Shown here one piece after another: positions 10,871-21,678 of a DNA stretch of 64,000 nucleotides. The notes under the pieces were generated by a model. It was not told the DNA's origin. It did not search any database and saw only the letters and a program-made list of their open reading frames with translations. This stretch comes from Phytophthora hibernalis (Eukaryota; Oomycota; Peronosporomycetes; Peronosporales; Peronosporaceae). Numbering within the stretch: position 1 is the first letter of the stretch; each line of letters begins with the position of its first letter. A program made the position numbers and the translations under genes. The DNA lies in contig JAAKBF010000026.1 in NCBI GenBank assembly GCA_012656075.1, positions 1 to 64,000 on the forward strand. Direction: 5' to 3'.

Positions 10871-11874
10871 CTAGAGAATTGAGACGTACGTGGGGATTTT
10901 CGAGCGGATGATGGCGAGTGCCTCTTTGCCACCGTTACTCTCCAAAATCGCAAGCGTGTCCTCGACGTCGACACGCAACTGCTTCGTGAGCAATTTGCGG
11001 TGGATCTGCTGGGTGAGCTTGGGTAAGTAACTGTTCATCTCCCCCTCAACGAGATCCGATAGTAGACGCGTAGCTTCCAGCGCCATGAGGAAGGTGTCAT
11101 CATCCTTGGTCATAAGGGCTCTGCGCAGCGGCACGATTATTTGCGGAAGGATCGGTAATGTCTTCTCACGCGCGTCTTCCAACTTCAGCAGTTCACGAAA
11201 GGTAGCACGAGCAAGAAAGACAAACGGGTGTTCAGTTTCCAAGAACCCTTCGACACACACGATGAGAAGTAGATCATAAGACAGCGCTGCACTCGAATAA
11301 AGCCACAGCAAAGGTTAGTTTCGCCCCACCAACACTTGTCCTTAGATAACTCACTGTTAGGGTCCTTCGTCCACTGCAGAGAGTTACGGATACTTCCGTG
11401 ATTGATTCGGCACGGAATCGATCCGGAGTCATACGCGCTAGAAAAATTTCTGCGTCGACGAAGACGAGTTAGTTCTGCGTGACAACACAGCCTTGGTAAC
11501 TCCACGTACGTCTTATGTTTCTTTTTGCCCGAAGTGAAAACAGAAGCCAGCTTGTGCTTGTGGAGGGTCGACGAGGGTAATGGATGTCCACCCACAGCCT
11601 TCCTTCCTACTTGGTCTGTTGCCGAAGGTACTGCAGACGACCGTGTCGTGGATTTGGCGGACGATGGGGTCGTTGTGCGTTTCAAACGTTCGGTCTTCTT
11701 TTGGCTGGACACTACGGTTGCAGGACTGGACGAAGTAGTCGCGCGCGACTCATTTGAGCAGCTTCCGCTTCGGCTGTTGCTGCTGTGCGCTCTACTGGAA
11801 CTGCCGTTGTTGTTATCAATCACAGAGTTGTTCCCACGACCACCACTCGATTTCGTCGCCACGATCGGAGCCAT
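10871..11874 (-). CDS. PACRGL: PACRG-like protein (PACRGL family)
   Basis: There are three exons: 11510-11874, 11355-11449 and 10871-11286. The introns are 60 nt (11450-11509, GTACGT...GACGCAG, with a CTAAC branch site) and 68 nt (11287-11354, GTGAGT...GTGCAG), giving 291 residues. After a Ser/Thr/Arg-rich disordered N-terminus (about 1-120) come FSSAYDSGSIPCRINHGS, LSYDLLLIVCVEGFLETEHP, a run of ARM/HEAT-like helices, and the closing SKIPTYVSIL. These match human PACRGL better than PACRG. Proteins of this family are linked to microtubules and cilia. In an oomycete with flagellate zoospores an axonemal or basal-body role is likely, but this is inferred. Start ATG 11874 is the only good one in frame. 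The frame is intact, unlike the neighbouring F-box gene. Confidence 0.82.
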
Positions 11875-12129
11875 GATTCAACTTGTGCAGTTGTAGCTCT
11901 GTCGAGAGATGAGCTGAATCAGCCACGCGAACAATCTACTCGCGTGCGATCCCATAGGCAACCTAGCTATTGACATCAGCGCACCAAGAATAACTTCGAC
12001 CACCTTGTAACTCTTGCATCAGCGTGCAGAACGGCAGCCGCCTATTTTCATATTCATATACATGCATGCGCAAGCAGCCGAGTTGAGTCTATAAGGAAAG
12101 TAATCCGTTAAAACTCCATCACAACGGCA
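11875..12129. other. Intergenic spacer between PACRG-like and F-box genes
   Basis: 255 bp between two minus-strand genes. It should hold the PACRG-like promoter and the 3' end of nothing else, since the F-box gene stops at 12130. A CTCATCTCTC initiator-like block lies about 30 bases upstream of ATG 11874 on the minus strand. No repeat was seen. Confidence 0.3.
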
Positions 12130-13255
12130 TCAAAGGCCCCACGAGCGGTAGTAATAGAATTCTTCGTCCGCCGTGTCGTAATAGTTGACCCAGCCACTGC
12201 CGTTTGGCTCCGAGTTGGCAAAGTGTTCCTTGAGTATGAGCTTGACGTTCTTGCCGCGCTTGCGTTGCGTGATCTGCAACCGGAAGTTGACTTCATTGCA
12301 GTTCGTGGGCACCGTCACCACCAGCTCATCTTTGTCAACGTAGAACCGCCCGCGATACACGCCCTTGCGTTGGTCGCGGATTTGAATTCCACTTCATGCG
12401 GCGCCTTGAACAGCATGCCATACAGCACGGAGCCGTCCCGCTGGAAGGAGAAGTAGCGGTAGTAGATGCACTTGAGAATCGTTCCCGGCACAATGTCCGT
12501 CCACATGTTGAGCTCGGGTTTCTTATAATACGACACCTTGAGCCAGTAAAAACCGTTGTAGCGCACGCGCGGTCGGTCGTGGAACATGTTGAACCACGTG
12601 GGAAAGCGTCGCAGCCCGAACTTGTTGCGAGCTGCCGCCGCCGCTGCCCTCGGGTTCTGCACGGGAAGATCCGTCGGCACAGAGACTCAAAGAGCACCTC
12701 GGACCTGGCCACCTGCAGCAGCCTCTTGCACGTGCCGACGCAGGCTCCGATGGTCTCTTCGTCCAGCCACCTAAGGATGTCGACGAGCAGAATATCTGCC
12801 AAATTCAGCAGCTTGTGGTCCTCATTGGGATCCTCTTCCTCCTCCTCCTCTTCTTCTTCTCCGTCATAACCCTCCTCTGCAGCTTCTACAGCACAGGAAA
12901 CAGGATCACAAAGCTTAGAGTCTTCGTCCTCGTCTTCGCTGTCTTCCACGTGCTGTTTCTCCTCTTCCACTAGGCTGTTTCGCCTCGTTCGACTATGCAT
13001 CGACGGGGTTTGAGCTGGCGCAGCCTGCTGCTGGCGCCGCTGGCCCTCGGACTGCAGGATTTCCGCAAGAAAGTCGGGTCTGCAGTGACGCACCACAAAA
13101 CGACACACAATCGCCGTTTACACTGTTTTAATGCGGTTTCGACCTCAATTTCAGGCCAAAACGTACTCGAGCGACTCCTGCAGCGCTGCCTGCAGTGCCT
13201 CATCGTCTGCGTCGCGGTGGGCTGAGCACTTGCCGCTCTCTCGGTGCGGGGCCAT
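12130..13255 (-). CDS. FBXO9-type F-box protein with N-terminal UIM
   Basis: Exon 1 is 13167-13255 (start ATG 13255). The intron is 13080-13166 (GTACGT...CTGCAG) and exon 2 is 12130-13079. With one base restored at each of two homopolymers (CCC near 12675 and AAA near 12385) the gene encodes 346 residues. Residues about 15-30 form a ubiquitin-interacting motif (DDEALQAALQESLE). A Glu/Asp-rich stretch follows, then an F-box (LADILLVDILRWLDEETIGA), then the FBXO9-like domain with MFHDRPRVRYNGFYWLKVSY and YYRYFSFQRDGSVLYG, ending FYYYRSWGL. F-box proteins hand substrates to an SCF ubiquitin ligase. FBXO9 relatives act on TTI1/TEL2 in animals; the substrate here is unknown. The two frame breaks look like base-calling errors, not decay. 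Confidence 0.8.
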
Positions 13256-15171
13256 GGGATGCGATTCTGAGTCGGCGGCTGCTCGAAGGCAGGGTTGGAT
13301 AAATGGGTCGGGAATAAACCTTGGGGTAAATCGTCGGTGGGTTCGCCAGTGATTGTGGGTGGGTGGATAAATTGGATCAATATACCCAGCCCCTAATTTC
13401 AATAAATTTATAAATATAAAGTACGATATCGGACTTAAAAGTTATCATCTCGGTACAACAAGTTGCTTTCCAAATGACTTGAAAATCGTAAGTACAGTTC
13501 TGCCTCCTCAGCGAACACTTGATATAATATATCAGGTGTATTATATCGGGTATATTTTATGTGAAATCCAACTATGGACCACGAACTTGTGTTTTGTTGA
13601 AAAAATGGCATCGGGTGTGTTTACTGAAACGGGTGGGTGGTTTTTAACCCCAATTTATCCCAACATTTTGGGGGTTTCCGGAATGTGTCGAGCTTTCGTA
13701 AGACAGTCTGTCGACAGATGTAATAGTGCAATGTTATTGGCTGAAATAATGTCCCGTAGATCGACTACATGTATTGTGCTTTGCATATATATTGGCAAAG
13801 GCTCGATACTAGAGGCGTAGCATTAGGCTGGGAGGACAGGTGACTAAGATTTTTTTAAATTAAGCTCGCGCCTCATTGAATTTTAAATTTTCGTGTGCCC
13901 CTACCGGAGGTAGGGGCACACAACAAAGGCTACCCCTATTAATACCGGTGCATTTGCATCTTGTTGTCTTTGCCAGAGAAAGCACGTTTGCAAACACATC
14001 CGAGAAGCCTAGCAGCACCATGTGTGGATACAACGTCCCGTTCACACCGGGTACAACCCGAGCAGGTAATGGTGAATGCGCAAGTATAGCTTGCGCAGCA
14101 TATCCTGATAAACGTAACCTTGGCGCCCTTCCAAATCTACATCTTACCTACTCGGGCCAAAGCGACTGCATGACTCGTTTAACGAAGATAGCGCACTGTC
14201 AAACAAGGTAGATTGAGGTCACTTATCGGTAGCTAATATAGCAGTTTGGAAGAAAATCGCACTACTATCAAACTCTGCCGAGTGCACATACTGGCACAGG
14301 TTTTGGTGGTAGCCAGGGCTTCCGGGCAGGAACCGGTTGTTCCCACAACGCCAATACATGTACCGGTACCGCACTATTGTGACTGAGGCACTACTACCAG
14401 CAATGACTCGGATGTCGAAGAAGATGGCAGTCCCGACGTACAAGGAGACGATATATGGTTTAGTGCGGAACAAACGTGCAGCAAAGGATCGCAGTAAGAC
14501 ACTTCGAACCCTGAATAATAAAGCATGTATACAATGAAGGTGCTTTGCCTGCAATTTGTTGATATCGCGGTGTTCTACCGTGTTCCCATACTTATGTTAT
14601 ACCATAATACATGGTTTAGGAATCAGACGCTTTCTATATGCGAGTGAGGGATTGATCGCAATTTCGCGGAGTTAAAAAATAGCAAAATGAATGGGCAACA
14701 AAATAGTTAAACAACGTTACTGATGGCAGAAGCAAAAATGACTTTACTAACGATCAATAGCGACTGAGGGACGTTGCTTTAATGTTCCTAAACGTAAATG
14801 TATACTTGCTGCGTACACGTACGCTTGTTGTGGCCTCAGAACCCTCTGGGGGCAGTTTGGAGCCATTAATATTGATTAGAAATCAATACACTTAATGGCA
14901 TCATGAACTTGGCTTCCTACACGTTGTGACACAGGTTGCTACTTCAACCCATACTGTCACTACCGACAAACTCTACATACACCTATTGGAAGCGAACTAG
15001 AAACAGTAAGAAGCTATCGATAAAATGAGAGCGATTATTGAACACAATGCTGGAATAGATGATTTGCGATCCCCGGTATTCTCATGTCGTTCACTTCGGC
15101 AAAATGTTGTGCCCTACATGTACCGGTATTCTGACTAATTAGATTGCACTATATAGCGTCACTCTATCTGG
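13256..15171. other. Intergenic, AT-rich, no supported gene
   Basis: An AT-rich stretch at about 13400-13560 precedes small ORFs of uncertain reality. The plus frame at 13876-14211 is Cys-containing and has no known motif. A plus-strand frame near 14390-14480 (SNDSDVEEDGSPDVQGDDIW) looks like the acidic start of some transposon protein. From 14550 to 15171 nothing is recognisable. Confidence 0.3.
13893..13921. repeat. Perfect hairpin, 13 bp arms
   Basis: GTGTGCCCCTACC and GGTAGGGGCACAC are separated by 3 bases. No run of T follows and no gene ends here, so this is probably not a terminator. It may be the tip of a MITE. Confidence 0.6.
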
Positions 15172-15655
15172 TTACGGAATGTCATTGTCAACACGCTCGC
15201 CTGGCAAAAATGAAAAGAGGGGGTACGACAAAGCCGGAAGCGCTACAACATGCAACAATTGAGAGATGAAATATTGTTGTTTGATCACTGTGCCACACGT
15301 TCTTAGACCCCATAAGCACAACAACTCGTGTTGTTTTCCGTGAGCTTTCGAATGTCGTCTCGTCGACGTTGAAGATGCGAGATCCATGCATCTTATTATC
15401 TATGATAGCCTTCGCTAACGAACCAAAGAACATGTGCACGTCAGAATCGGTCACCTTGTTGTAAACTTTGGCCACAGACTGCGAGGCTCTCGCAGCAAGC
15501 TGAGGGTAACACTCAAAATGTCTAGACTTTTGCATCAACACATTTCCCAACACCGCTAGCGTATTTTCTGAAAAAACTTCACCGGCAGGCAGCTGCGATG
15601 CCACGGCACCTCTCGAGTGTGTTACTGCTGTTGAAGCATGACATTTTTCCTTCAC
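15172..15655 (-). pseudogene. Pogo/Tigger-type DDE_1 transposase, N-terminal half of the catalytic domain
   Basis: The minus-strand frame carries IFNVDETTFESSRKTTRVVV, the first catalytic Asp in its NxDET context, and later FVVPPLFIFA, both standard for pogo-like DDE_1 transposases. The reading ends near GERVDNDIP. The second half of the same kind of protein lies on the opposite strand at 16508-17200, so the gene is split by an inversion or joins two copies. The helix-turn-helix region upstream is not clear. Confidence 0.65.
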
Positions 15656-15816
15656 GGTAGCGCCTAGCGTGTGTCGTTGCGAAGCAGCAATACCGAGACA
15701 CCCTGGTGCAGCGACAGGTACTTCGACCCCGCGTAAACCAAAGCCACGATGTCGTTCACGAACGCCAGGACTGAGACGCGTTCACCAACGCGGCTGACGG
15801 GACGGAGGTCTCCAAA

Positions 15817-16044
15817 CTATGAAATATTGGTGTAGCGCGCGGTAACCATCTGCGTCAGCTCCTCATTCAAATCCTCCACGCTTTGTCTGAGGTGCCCGCA
15901 CGAGTCGACTGATGTAGGCGTACTTCCTCCTATTTCAACTATGACGGTGTTGCCGACATTAAAATCCGCTCCACACGCTGCGACAAGAACGCGTCCAACA
16001 GCAAATCCGCACTCAAGCGTAGCACCATTTGTTCTCGAATAGTA
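15817..16044 (-). CDS. Unidentified open fragment between the pogo halves
   Basis: An open minus-strand frame of 75 codons without ATG, bounded by TGA and TAG. It contains AACGADFNVGNTVIVEIGGS and then a helical LRQSVEDLNEELTQMV. The composition is that of a normal globular or coiled protein. A further readable segment (VSVLAFVNDIVALVYAG) follows in the same orientation down to 15660. I cannot name the family. It may be an exon of a captured gene. Confidence 0.3.
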   Translation of the reverse strand, partial: YYSRTNGATLECGFAVGRVLVAACGADFNVGNTVIVEIGGSTPTSVDSCGHLRQSVEDLNEELTQMVTARYTNIS

Positions 16045-16507
16045 TCAGATATCAACATCGTAAAGATGGTCTACAGTGTACACCTCGTGGTGTGGCACAT
16101 CGGCTGTTTTGTGTCGGTCCATTAATGTAGCTCTTGTATGTCTTTTTCGTGTTGGTCGCTGTGCATATATTCCGGACTTGGACTCCATCAAGGTGCCGAG
16201 GCGACGGTGTTCGAAACACTAAACGTCTGCCATCAGGTTGGCGGTTGCAGGCCGCGGGTGGTGCTCGGTCGTCGCAGGCTGCTGGTCGGACGCCACCTTT
16301 TTCTGTGTGTAGTGGGCTCAATGGGTAAGATTTGAGCCAATTAAAGGAGGAGCTTAAACGTAACACGCACATGCTACGGCTTCCACGACAAAATCGTTGA
16401 TAGCACCTCACTGTGTGGCTGGGTTTGAAAAGTTGGCTGTCAAAACATGATTGTCAAAAATCGTAAGCCATATTGGTTACGCTGGCTTACAAACTCATAT
16501 ATTGAGG
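16045..16507. other. Spacer, GC-rich, no supported gene
   Basis: Contains overlapping short ORFs on both strands at about 16134-16411 that mirror one another. No motif was seen. Confidence 0.3.
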
Positions 16508-17200
16508 TTACCAGAGTTGGAGAATGAAGTTTTGGATGGATGCGACATCCCTGGGGCTGCAGTGACTACGACCGAAAAGGCTTTCATGACTGCTGCACTC
16601 TTTTCTAAATGGATCCAAAACAATTCCAACGCCGTTCTGACCCTGTGAAGCGGCCGTTGCTGCTGCTAATGGACGGCTGCTCTTCACACTTGTCGACCGA
16701 CATGATGAATACTGCCGAGCGTCAGCAGATTCTGTTGGTATGTCTACCTGCAAATGGCACGCACTTGTTGCAGCCATTAGATGTTGCCGTCTTCTCCGCT
16801 TTTAAGTGTAAAATTCAGGTACTGATCGACGAGCTGGTCCGTGACAATGGAGAGACTAGTGTCCAGAAGTATACAGCTTACGATTGTATGGACGAGCTGC
16901 AATTTCGATGACAACATTTCGGCCGGGGTTAGAAGCTGTGGTATTTTCCCGCCGAACAAGGAGAAGATGAGCGAAAACCTGTACAACTTTCAACGCAGTG
17001 AAGCCCCGGTGACAACGCCGAAGGAGTCTTGGCTGCGATACAAAGACATTGTACAACACGATATCCTGCTACTTACAGCGCGGCAGCCTCGAAAGAGTAA
17101 GAAGCGTAAAACATTAACGGTGGCAGGCAGGTTGCCCACACGCCCCATGCTGGAACTTACGGAAAACTTTGTCATCGTCTTCATTAGCGACAGGAAATAA
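16508..17200 (+). pseudogene. Pogo/Tigger-type DDE_1 transposase, C-terminal half
   Basis: The plus-strand frames read GAAVTTTEKAFMTAALF, then RPLLLLMDGCSSH (second catalytic Asp), then LVCLPANGTHLLQPLDVAVF (third Asp, in the LQPLD motif), then a tail with GIFPPNKEKMSENLYNF ending at 17200. There are frame breaks near 16640 and 16910. The order and spacing match pogo-type transposases. The first half sits inverted at 15172-15655. Confidence 0.7.
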
Positions 17201-18660
17201 AGTCATAAACCTCGATTTGTTTTTTCTCAACCTACTACTCTATATCATATTTTATGCTTGGTACCAGGTTTTCGTACTTACCGCAGATCTTTTCGTCGTC
17301 TTCATCGGGAAGATGTTACTGAGACCCGAAGGTGTTTCTATCATTTACGTACATGTAAGCGGACATTTATTAACGGATACTGTACAGCAGAGAAATGCGG
17401 TTTTGAGTTGTCTTCAAGCTGCTTTTTCACGAGATATTGTAACATACGACCTCAGATTAAATGACGGCCGCCCTTGACAGCCCACGCTATTTTCCCTAAA
17501 AATATGAATTTTGGACTTAGCGCTTTAGAGCGAAGTCCACTCTGGTCCCATCCGGTGCCGTTCCGGTTTGACATAGAACACACACAGAATGATTATATCT
17601 GGTGTTGCCCCGGTTCATCACCAAAGAGGCAAATAATCGGCAAGATGCAACAAATCAAAACGTAAAAGAATGTTCATTGGTTGTGAAGAACCAACTATAA
17701 CTAGTCTTTCTACTCTCGGTCGTGAACCACTTCTCAGCTTCTTTATTCTTTTCTCATCTTCTTTATCCATTTTCAGATTCGCGTCCGACACCCGTGTGCG
17801 CATGGTTCGGTCCAGTGATGACAAGTGCCCTTACACAACCTTATTCGCATCCCGTGTGATACGCTGCGCACGCAAAGCCTCGAAAGCCGCTTCGTATGGG
17901 GCGGAAACGGAGGGAGAGTCCTTCCCGATCGGATGTCTGCCCCGCGCTGGCGACGACGAGCGAATATGCTCGCGCGGCGCGCTATGTTCTCCGCGTGTCG
18001 CTTTTCCTCAGCGACAGCAACACGCTCCGCGTCTGGAAGGGTCGACTGCGCCAGAAGCCTCGGCGGCACGTCCTTCATGCTGCGGCCGGGAAATGGCAGG
18101 AGATTGGGCTGTTTAGGAATGAAAATCAGAGACAGTTAGCATGAAGCCCGCTTAAATAGACGCGCTTAAGCGAGAGGGCGAGGTCACGTACCATCGTGCT
18201 GGGGCTCCGGTGTCCAACGAGCTTCTGCGATCCGCGCCGTTTTACGCGCTTCTTCTCAAGGGGCGAACGACGAATGCCACTCGTTTCAACCTTTACGAAA
18301 TTTGAAGTGTAGAATTCATGTGCACCACACCATGGAGAATACCTTACCCGCTCCCGAAGTTTATCTTGTCGTCTTGTTGCAGGAAACAACCGCTACACTG
18401 GCTTTTACGAACACCGGACCCACAGAAAATAAAACCGAATTGGCACATACGTCTCAGCAGCGTGTTCCGTCTTCATCGACAAGAAATAAGGCTATAAACC
18501 TCAATTAGGTTTTTACAACCTACTTTATATCATAATTTGGTACTGTACCAGATTTCGTACTTATCGCAAACATGTCCAAAGATTCCTATTACCGTATTCC
18601 CGGCAAGTTACTAATTAGAAGACGGATTTGTGTTGTTCGTCAATAAATTGAGAATGATTC
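17201..18660. repeat. Duplicated 3' flank of the pogo-like element, with GC-rich spacer
   Basis: 17190-17300 and 18470-18560 resemble each other (GACARGAAATAARG, ATAAACCTC, CAACCTACT, TATATCATA, GTACCAG). This suggests that a second, mostly deleted copy of the pogo-like element ends near 18620. Between them, 17770-18140 is GC-rich with open frames on both strands and no recognisable protein. CGCTTAA...TTAAGCG forms a small hairpin at about 18149. Confidence 0.45.
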
Positions 18661-19240
18661 CTTTTCATAGAATGTTGTTGTGGACTTCGCAAGCAGTAAA
18701 AAATACCGTAGACTTAATCTCACTATGAGGAGTGCACGCATGCACGAGCCATTCCGAGAAAGGCTTCGCCCTTCTCTTAAGAATACTCCCTTGAAGTTGG
18801 ATGTCACTCACAACCACCACTCCTACCTTGAATTAGCTGCAGACTTCGCGACGTTGATCGCGATTACCGTCTCGTTGACTTCCCACAAGGAAACACAGTG
18901 TCTGATCATATTCAATGATTATCGCACAGCAGCGAAGTGGCGAGTGCTCGACGGCCCCTGTTGTAGCTGCGACTACAGTGTGGTGCTGTCGCAGGGGTTT
19001 TGATCCTGAAACAGCAACACTGGTTGCATGAGTTTCACAGCGGATGAAACCCACACGATAGAGGCGGTTGGGAAACGGATTACTTAGATAACTACATCGA
19101 GTAAATAAAGGAAACAGCTGTATTCCGAGGTCAAGGCAGTGAGACCAGGTGCCAAGTCGAAGCACTTGCTCAGCATTCTGCTGCAGTTCAATAAATGACT
19201 GCCAAGAAGCTGGGTCAAGTGCAGCGCCAGCAAAACAGTC

Positions 19241-19620
19241 TTGACGCGCAGACGTCCAAAGTACCTGCAAGCCCAGCATGATAGTCAATCATCCCTGTTC
19301 GAGCAACAGCAAGAGATGCGACGTCAGATGGACGAAGATAGACAGTATCTTGAAGAACAGCAACGATTGCTGAAGGCCGCCGAAGAGGCAGTTGGGCTGC
19401 AAGGACAACGGCTGGAGAACTTGGCGGAGACCAACACCGCCGCGCCTTCTTCTTCCAGATCCTACAGCAGGTCAAGCAATGTCTTCGCGATTTCTAGGTG
19501 GAAGCTCTCACTGAGGCTGTGTAAAAACAGTTGGAACGGCATGGCATGGTCACCATGCAGCGTTGGTAGGAGGAGCTTACGAATCCAATTCGCTTGCTTT
19601 CGTAAATATGCGATCTAAGG
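19241..19620 (+). pseudogene. Coiled-coil gag-like protein fragment associated with repeat R1
   Basis: The plus frame encodes MRRQMDEDRQYLEEQQRLLK, a strong coiled coil. It then shifts frame near 19430 into HRRAFFFQILQQVKQCLRDF and QLERHGMVTMQRW. The same FFFQILQQV block is found on the minus strand of R1 copy 1 (about 9990-10050), so it belongs to the repeat family. The role is unknown. It could be a gag-like or DNA-binding protein of a retroelement. Confidence 0.45.
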
Positions 19621-20388
19621 AGCAGCGGTGCAATCCTTATTCTCTACGAGTTTCGTATCGTCGGGTGAGTTTGAGGTGCTCAACCTCTTCGGTGATCTAC
19701 CGTGAATCGTCAGATCAAATTGGTGTTTTGGCAGACTTTTTTGGTGAGCATCTATATTTTAACGCTGGTATACTTGAATGAAGAAGGAACCCACTTCGTA
19801 CCAAGGTCACCCAGCGGGTATGATACCAGATTCCAGGCGATGTCCTCTAGACCGCTATCGCATAGAGCAGCTGCAGTGAACTGATCAATTGTTGTACTGG
19901 TATGCTGTCGGCAGATTGGGTTCTGTCTCACACTAGTGTACCTCACTGAAAACCAAGATGGAAAACGAGCGTTTGTGTTTAGTGACTTCACAACAATTTA
20001 TAATGTTTTTCAAAGTGATACAAATCGTCTTATGTGAAACGAAAGTCGATATTTTCATACGCTCACTTTGAAACTTAGTTTGATACAGTAGTTTAGTTAT
20101 CCATCTTGTTGAAGTGGAGGCTCGGCCCCAGCTCTAACCACAATACCTTAAACCTGCTATACTGTATAGTACATTAGAATATGATGTACAACTCTAGAAT
20201 GGTTGGTACACACTACGTTTGACTGAGTTTTTAGAATAACGCATACAAACTCCTAATATGCAGCCAGGTATACTTGCTGCTCCTTAGTATCACTTCGTCG
20301 TTTGACGCTTTCCCACACAAGCTACCTTCTCATCACCTTCGGCTTCCACCTCCAGAACATCTGTATTCCTAACTCTCCGTAATATGCT
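19440..20388 (+). repeat. Repeat R1, copy 2 (longest)
   Basis: Matches 34822-35545 (inverted) over about 730 bp and 9407-10166 (inverted) over most of that copy. The shared distal part includes CTCTAACCACA, GCCAGG and TCCAGAACATCTGTATTC near 20140-20370. It follows a coiled-coil coding fragment, so R1 may be the 3' region or LTR of a retroelement. Confidence 0.75.
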
Positions 20389-20474
20389 CTAATATCCTAA
20401 TCCTCTGTATATCAACAAACTTCTACACATCTAAGCTACAGAGTCCCCGGCAAGGGAGACACGTAATCAGTTTT

Positions 20475-20738
20475 TTACCATGCAAAATTAGTACCTTTGT
20501 CACAAAACCTTGCTCTACCGCGATACAAATCCGTTTGCAAATCTTTAATCTGGAAGAATTTATGGGTCCTACCTTTCTCCTTTTGCCGGGGAGCTCCGTA
20601 AATAGACACCTTTTGCCCACGTATTTTACAGAATGCAAAGGCGGCACGGCTAGCCGCAACCCTTTCGATAAATTGTAAACCGTCAAATTGCAAAAATACC
20701 ATTTGCTCACGTATAATTCGACTGAGTACGACTATCAC
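20475..20738 (-). CDS. Unidentified protein fragment
   Basis: The minus frame reads FLQFDGLQFIERVAASRAAF, KIRGQKVSIYGAPRQKE and HKFFQIKDLQTDLYRGRARF. The composition is protein-like and the frame is open for 87 codons, but no family is recognised and there is no clear start or stop context. It may be a transposon-borne gene fragment. Confidence 0.3.
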   Translation of the reverse strand: MIVVLSRIIREQMVFLQFDGLQFIERVAASRAAFAFCKIRGQKVSIYGAPRQKEKGRTHKFFQIKDLQTDLYRGRARFCDKGTNFAW

Positions 20739-20759
20739 AATTGAGAGACCAATAGATAG

Positions 20760-21435
20760 AAACAGAGGGCAGCCTTATAAAGGCGTGTTTGTTGATCGAT
20801 TACTAAGCAGCGGAGTCCTTTCATTGGACGGACCAGCAGCAACGGATATCAATCGACTCCGTTTGTGGACCAGGCAGACATTTTGAGTAATCGGATTGCC
20901 ATGTTGGCTGAATCTATCGTCTCATCTTTGTGCGACAGAGTGGTGGAGACGTAGAAAACGTCACTTAGGTTTCGGTTCTCAGCAACGGTACATTGACGTC
21001 ATTTAGCTGTAGATCAACTTCTAACGACATCTGATGTGAGACAACGTTACTTAGCACCATGAATCTGTCGCTTTGTTTGCAAAACGGTACGTGCCTTGAT
21101 CGCTTGTTGCGTCAGATAGTGGAATGGAGTTTTCCTTTCAGCTGTCATCCAAAGAATCTGCTAGTTGTCAAGCTCTGTTCAGGGAGTTGGAGTCTCGCCA
21201 ACGTGACCATAGTGCTATTTCGTTTACGCCGTGACCACACTCCTCATATAGAGACAATTCGGAAAAGGCACCGAGGGCAGTACCATAACGGGCAAGCAAT
21301 CCATTCCCATATTTAATCTAGGACTCGTAGAGTCAGCTCGATGGTCGCGTCAAGTATGAGCTGTGGCACCGGCCAAAAGTCCTCTCCTAACTTAAAATCG
21401 GTTGCGGTTAGCTTGGAGTAGCTCGGGGCGATGGT
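20760..21435. other. Intergenic, weak ORFs
   Basis: A plus-strand frame at about 21123-21235 (MEFSFQLSSKESASCQALFR) reads like a helical protein start, but is interrupted by stops. No motif was seen. Confidence 0.25.
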
Positions 21436-21551
21436 GAGGGTAAATCGAAAGAGGGAAGGCTGGAGTAATATTTTACGAAAATAGATAAGGCTGAGGTAAA
21501 TCGAAAACTGTGGAAGCCTGGAGCAATATTTTACAAAACAAGGTAAGACTG
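21436..21551 (+). repeat. Two-copy tandem repeat, ~57 bp unit
   Basis: GAGGGTAAATCGAAAGAGGG...TAATATTTTACGAAAA at 21436 is followed by GAGGTAAATCGAAAACTG...CAATATTTTACAAAAC at 21493. The units are diverged but aligned throughout. Confidence 0.7.
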
Positions 21552-21678
21552 GTGCTGGCCAGCGGCGTACAGAGTAGCGTCCTATTCACTCATCACATCG
21601 CGCTCAACATGAGCAGGCCGATAACCTTTATTACTGACCATAAACGATTTTGGTCACGCTAAAAACATCGTTTAGTCA

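Noticed and set aside
12640..12720. Possible 56 nt intron in the F-box gene (GTGGCC...GTGCAG)
   Set aside because: It would remove residues that continue the F-box helix; a one-base homopolymer deletion explains the frame change.
13876..14211. Plus-strand ORF of 111 codons with several Cys
   Set aside because: No motif, starts inside a hairpin repeat, no ATG context; not listed as a gene.
17670..18139. Overlapping GC-rich ORFs on both strands
   Set aside because: All frames are partly open because of base composition; none shows a domain.
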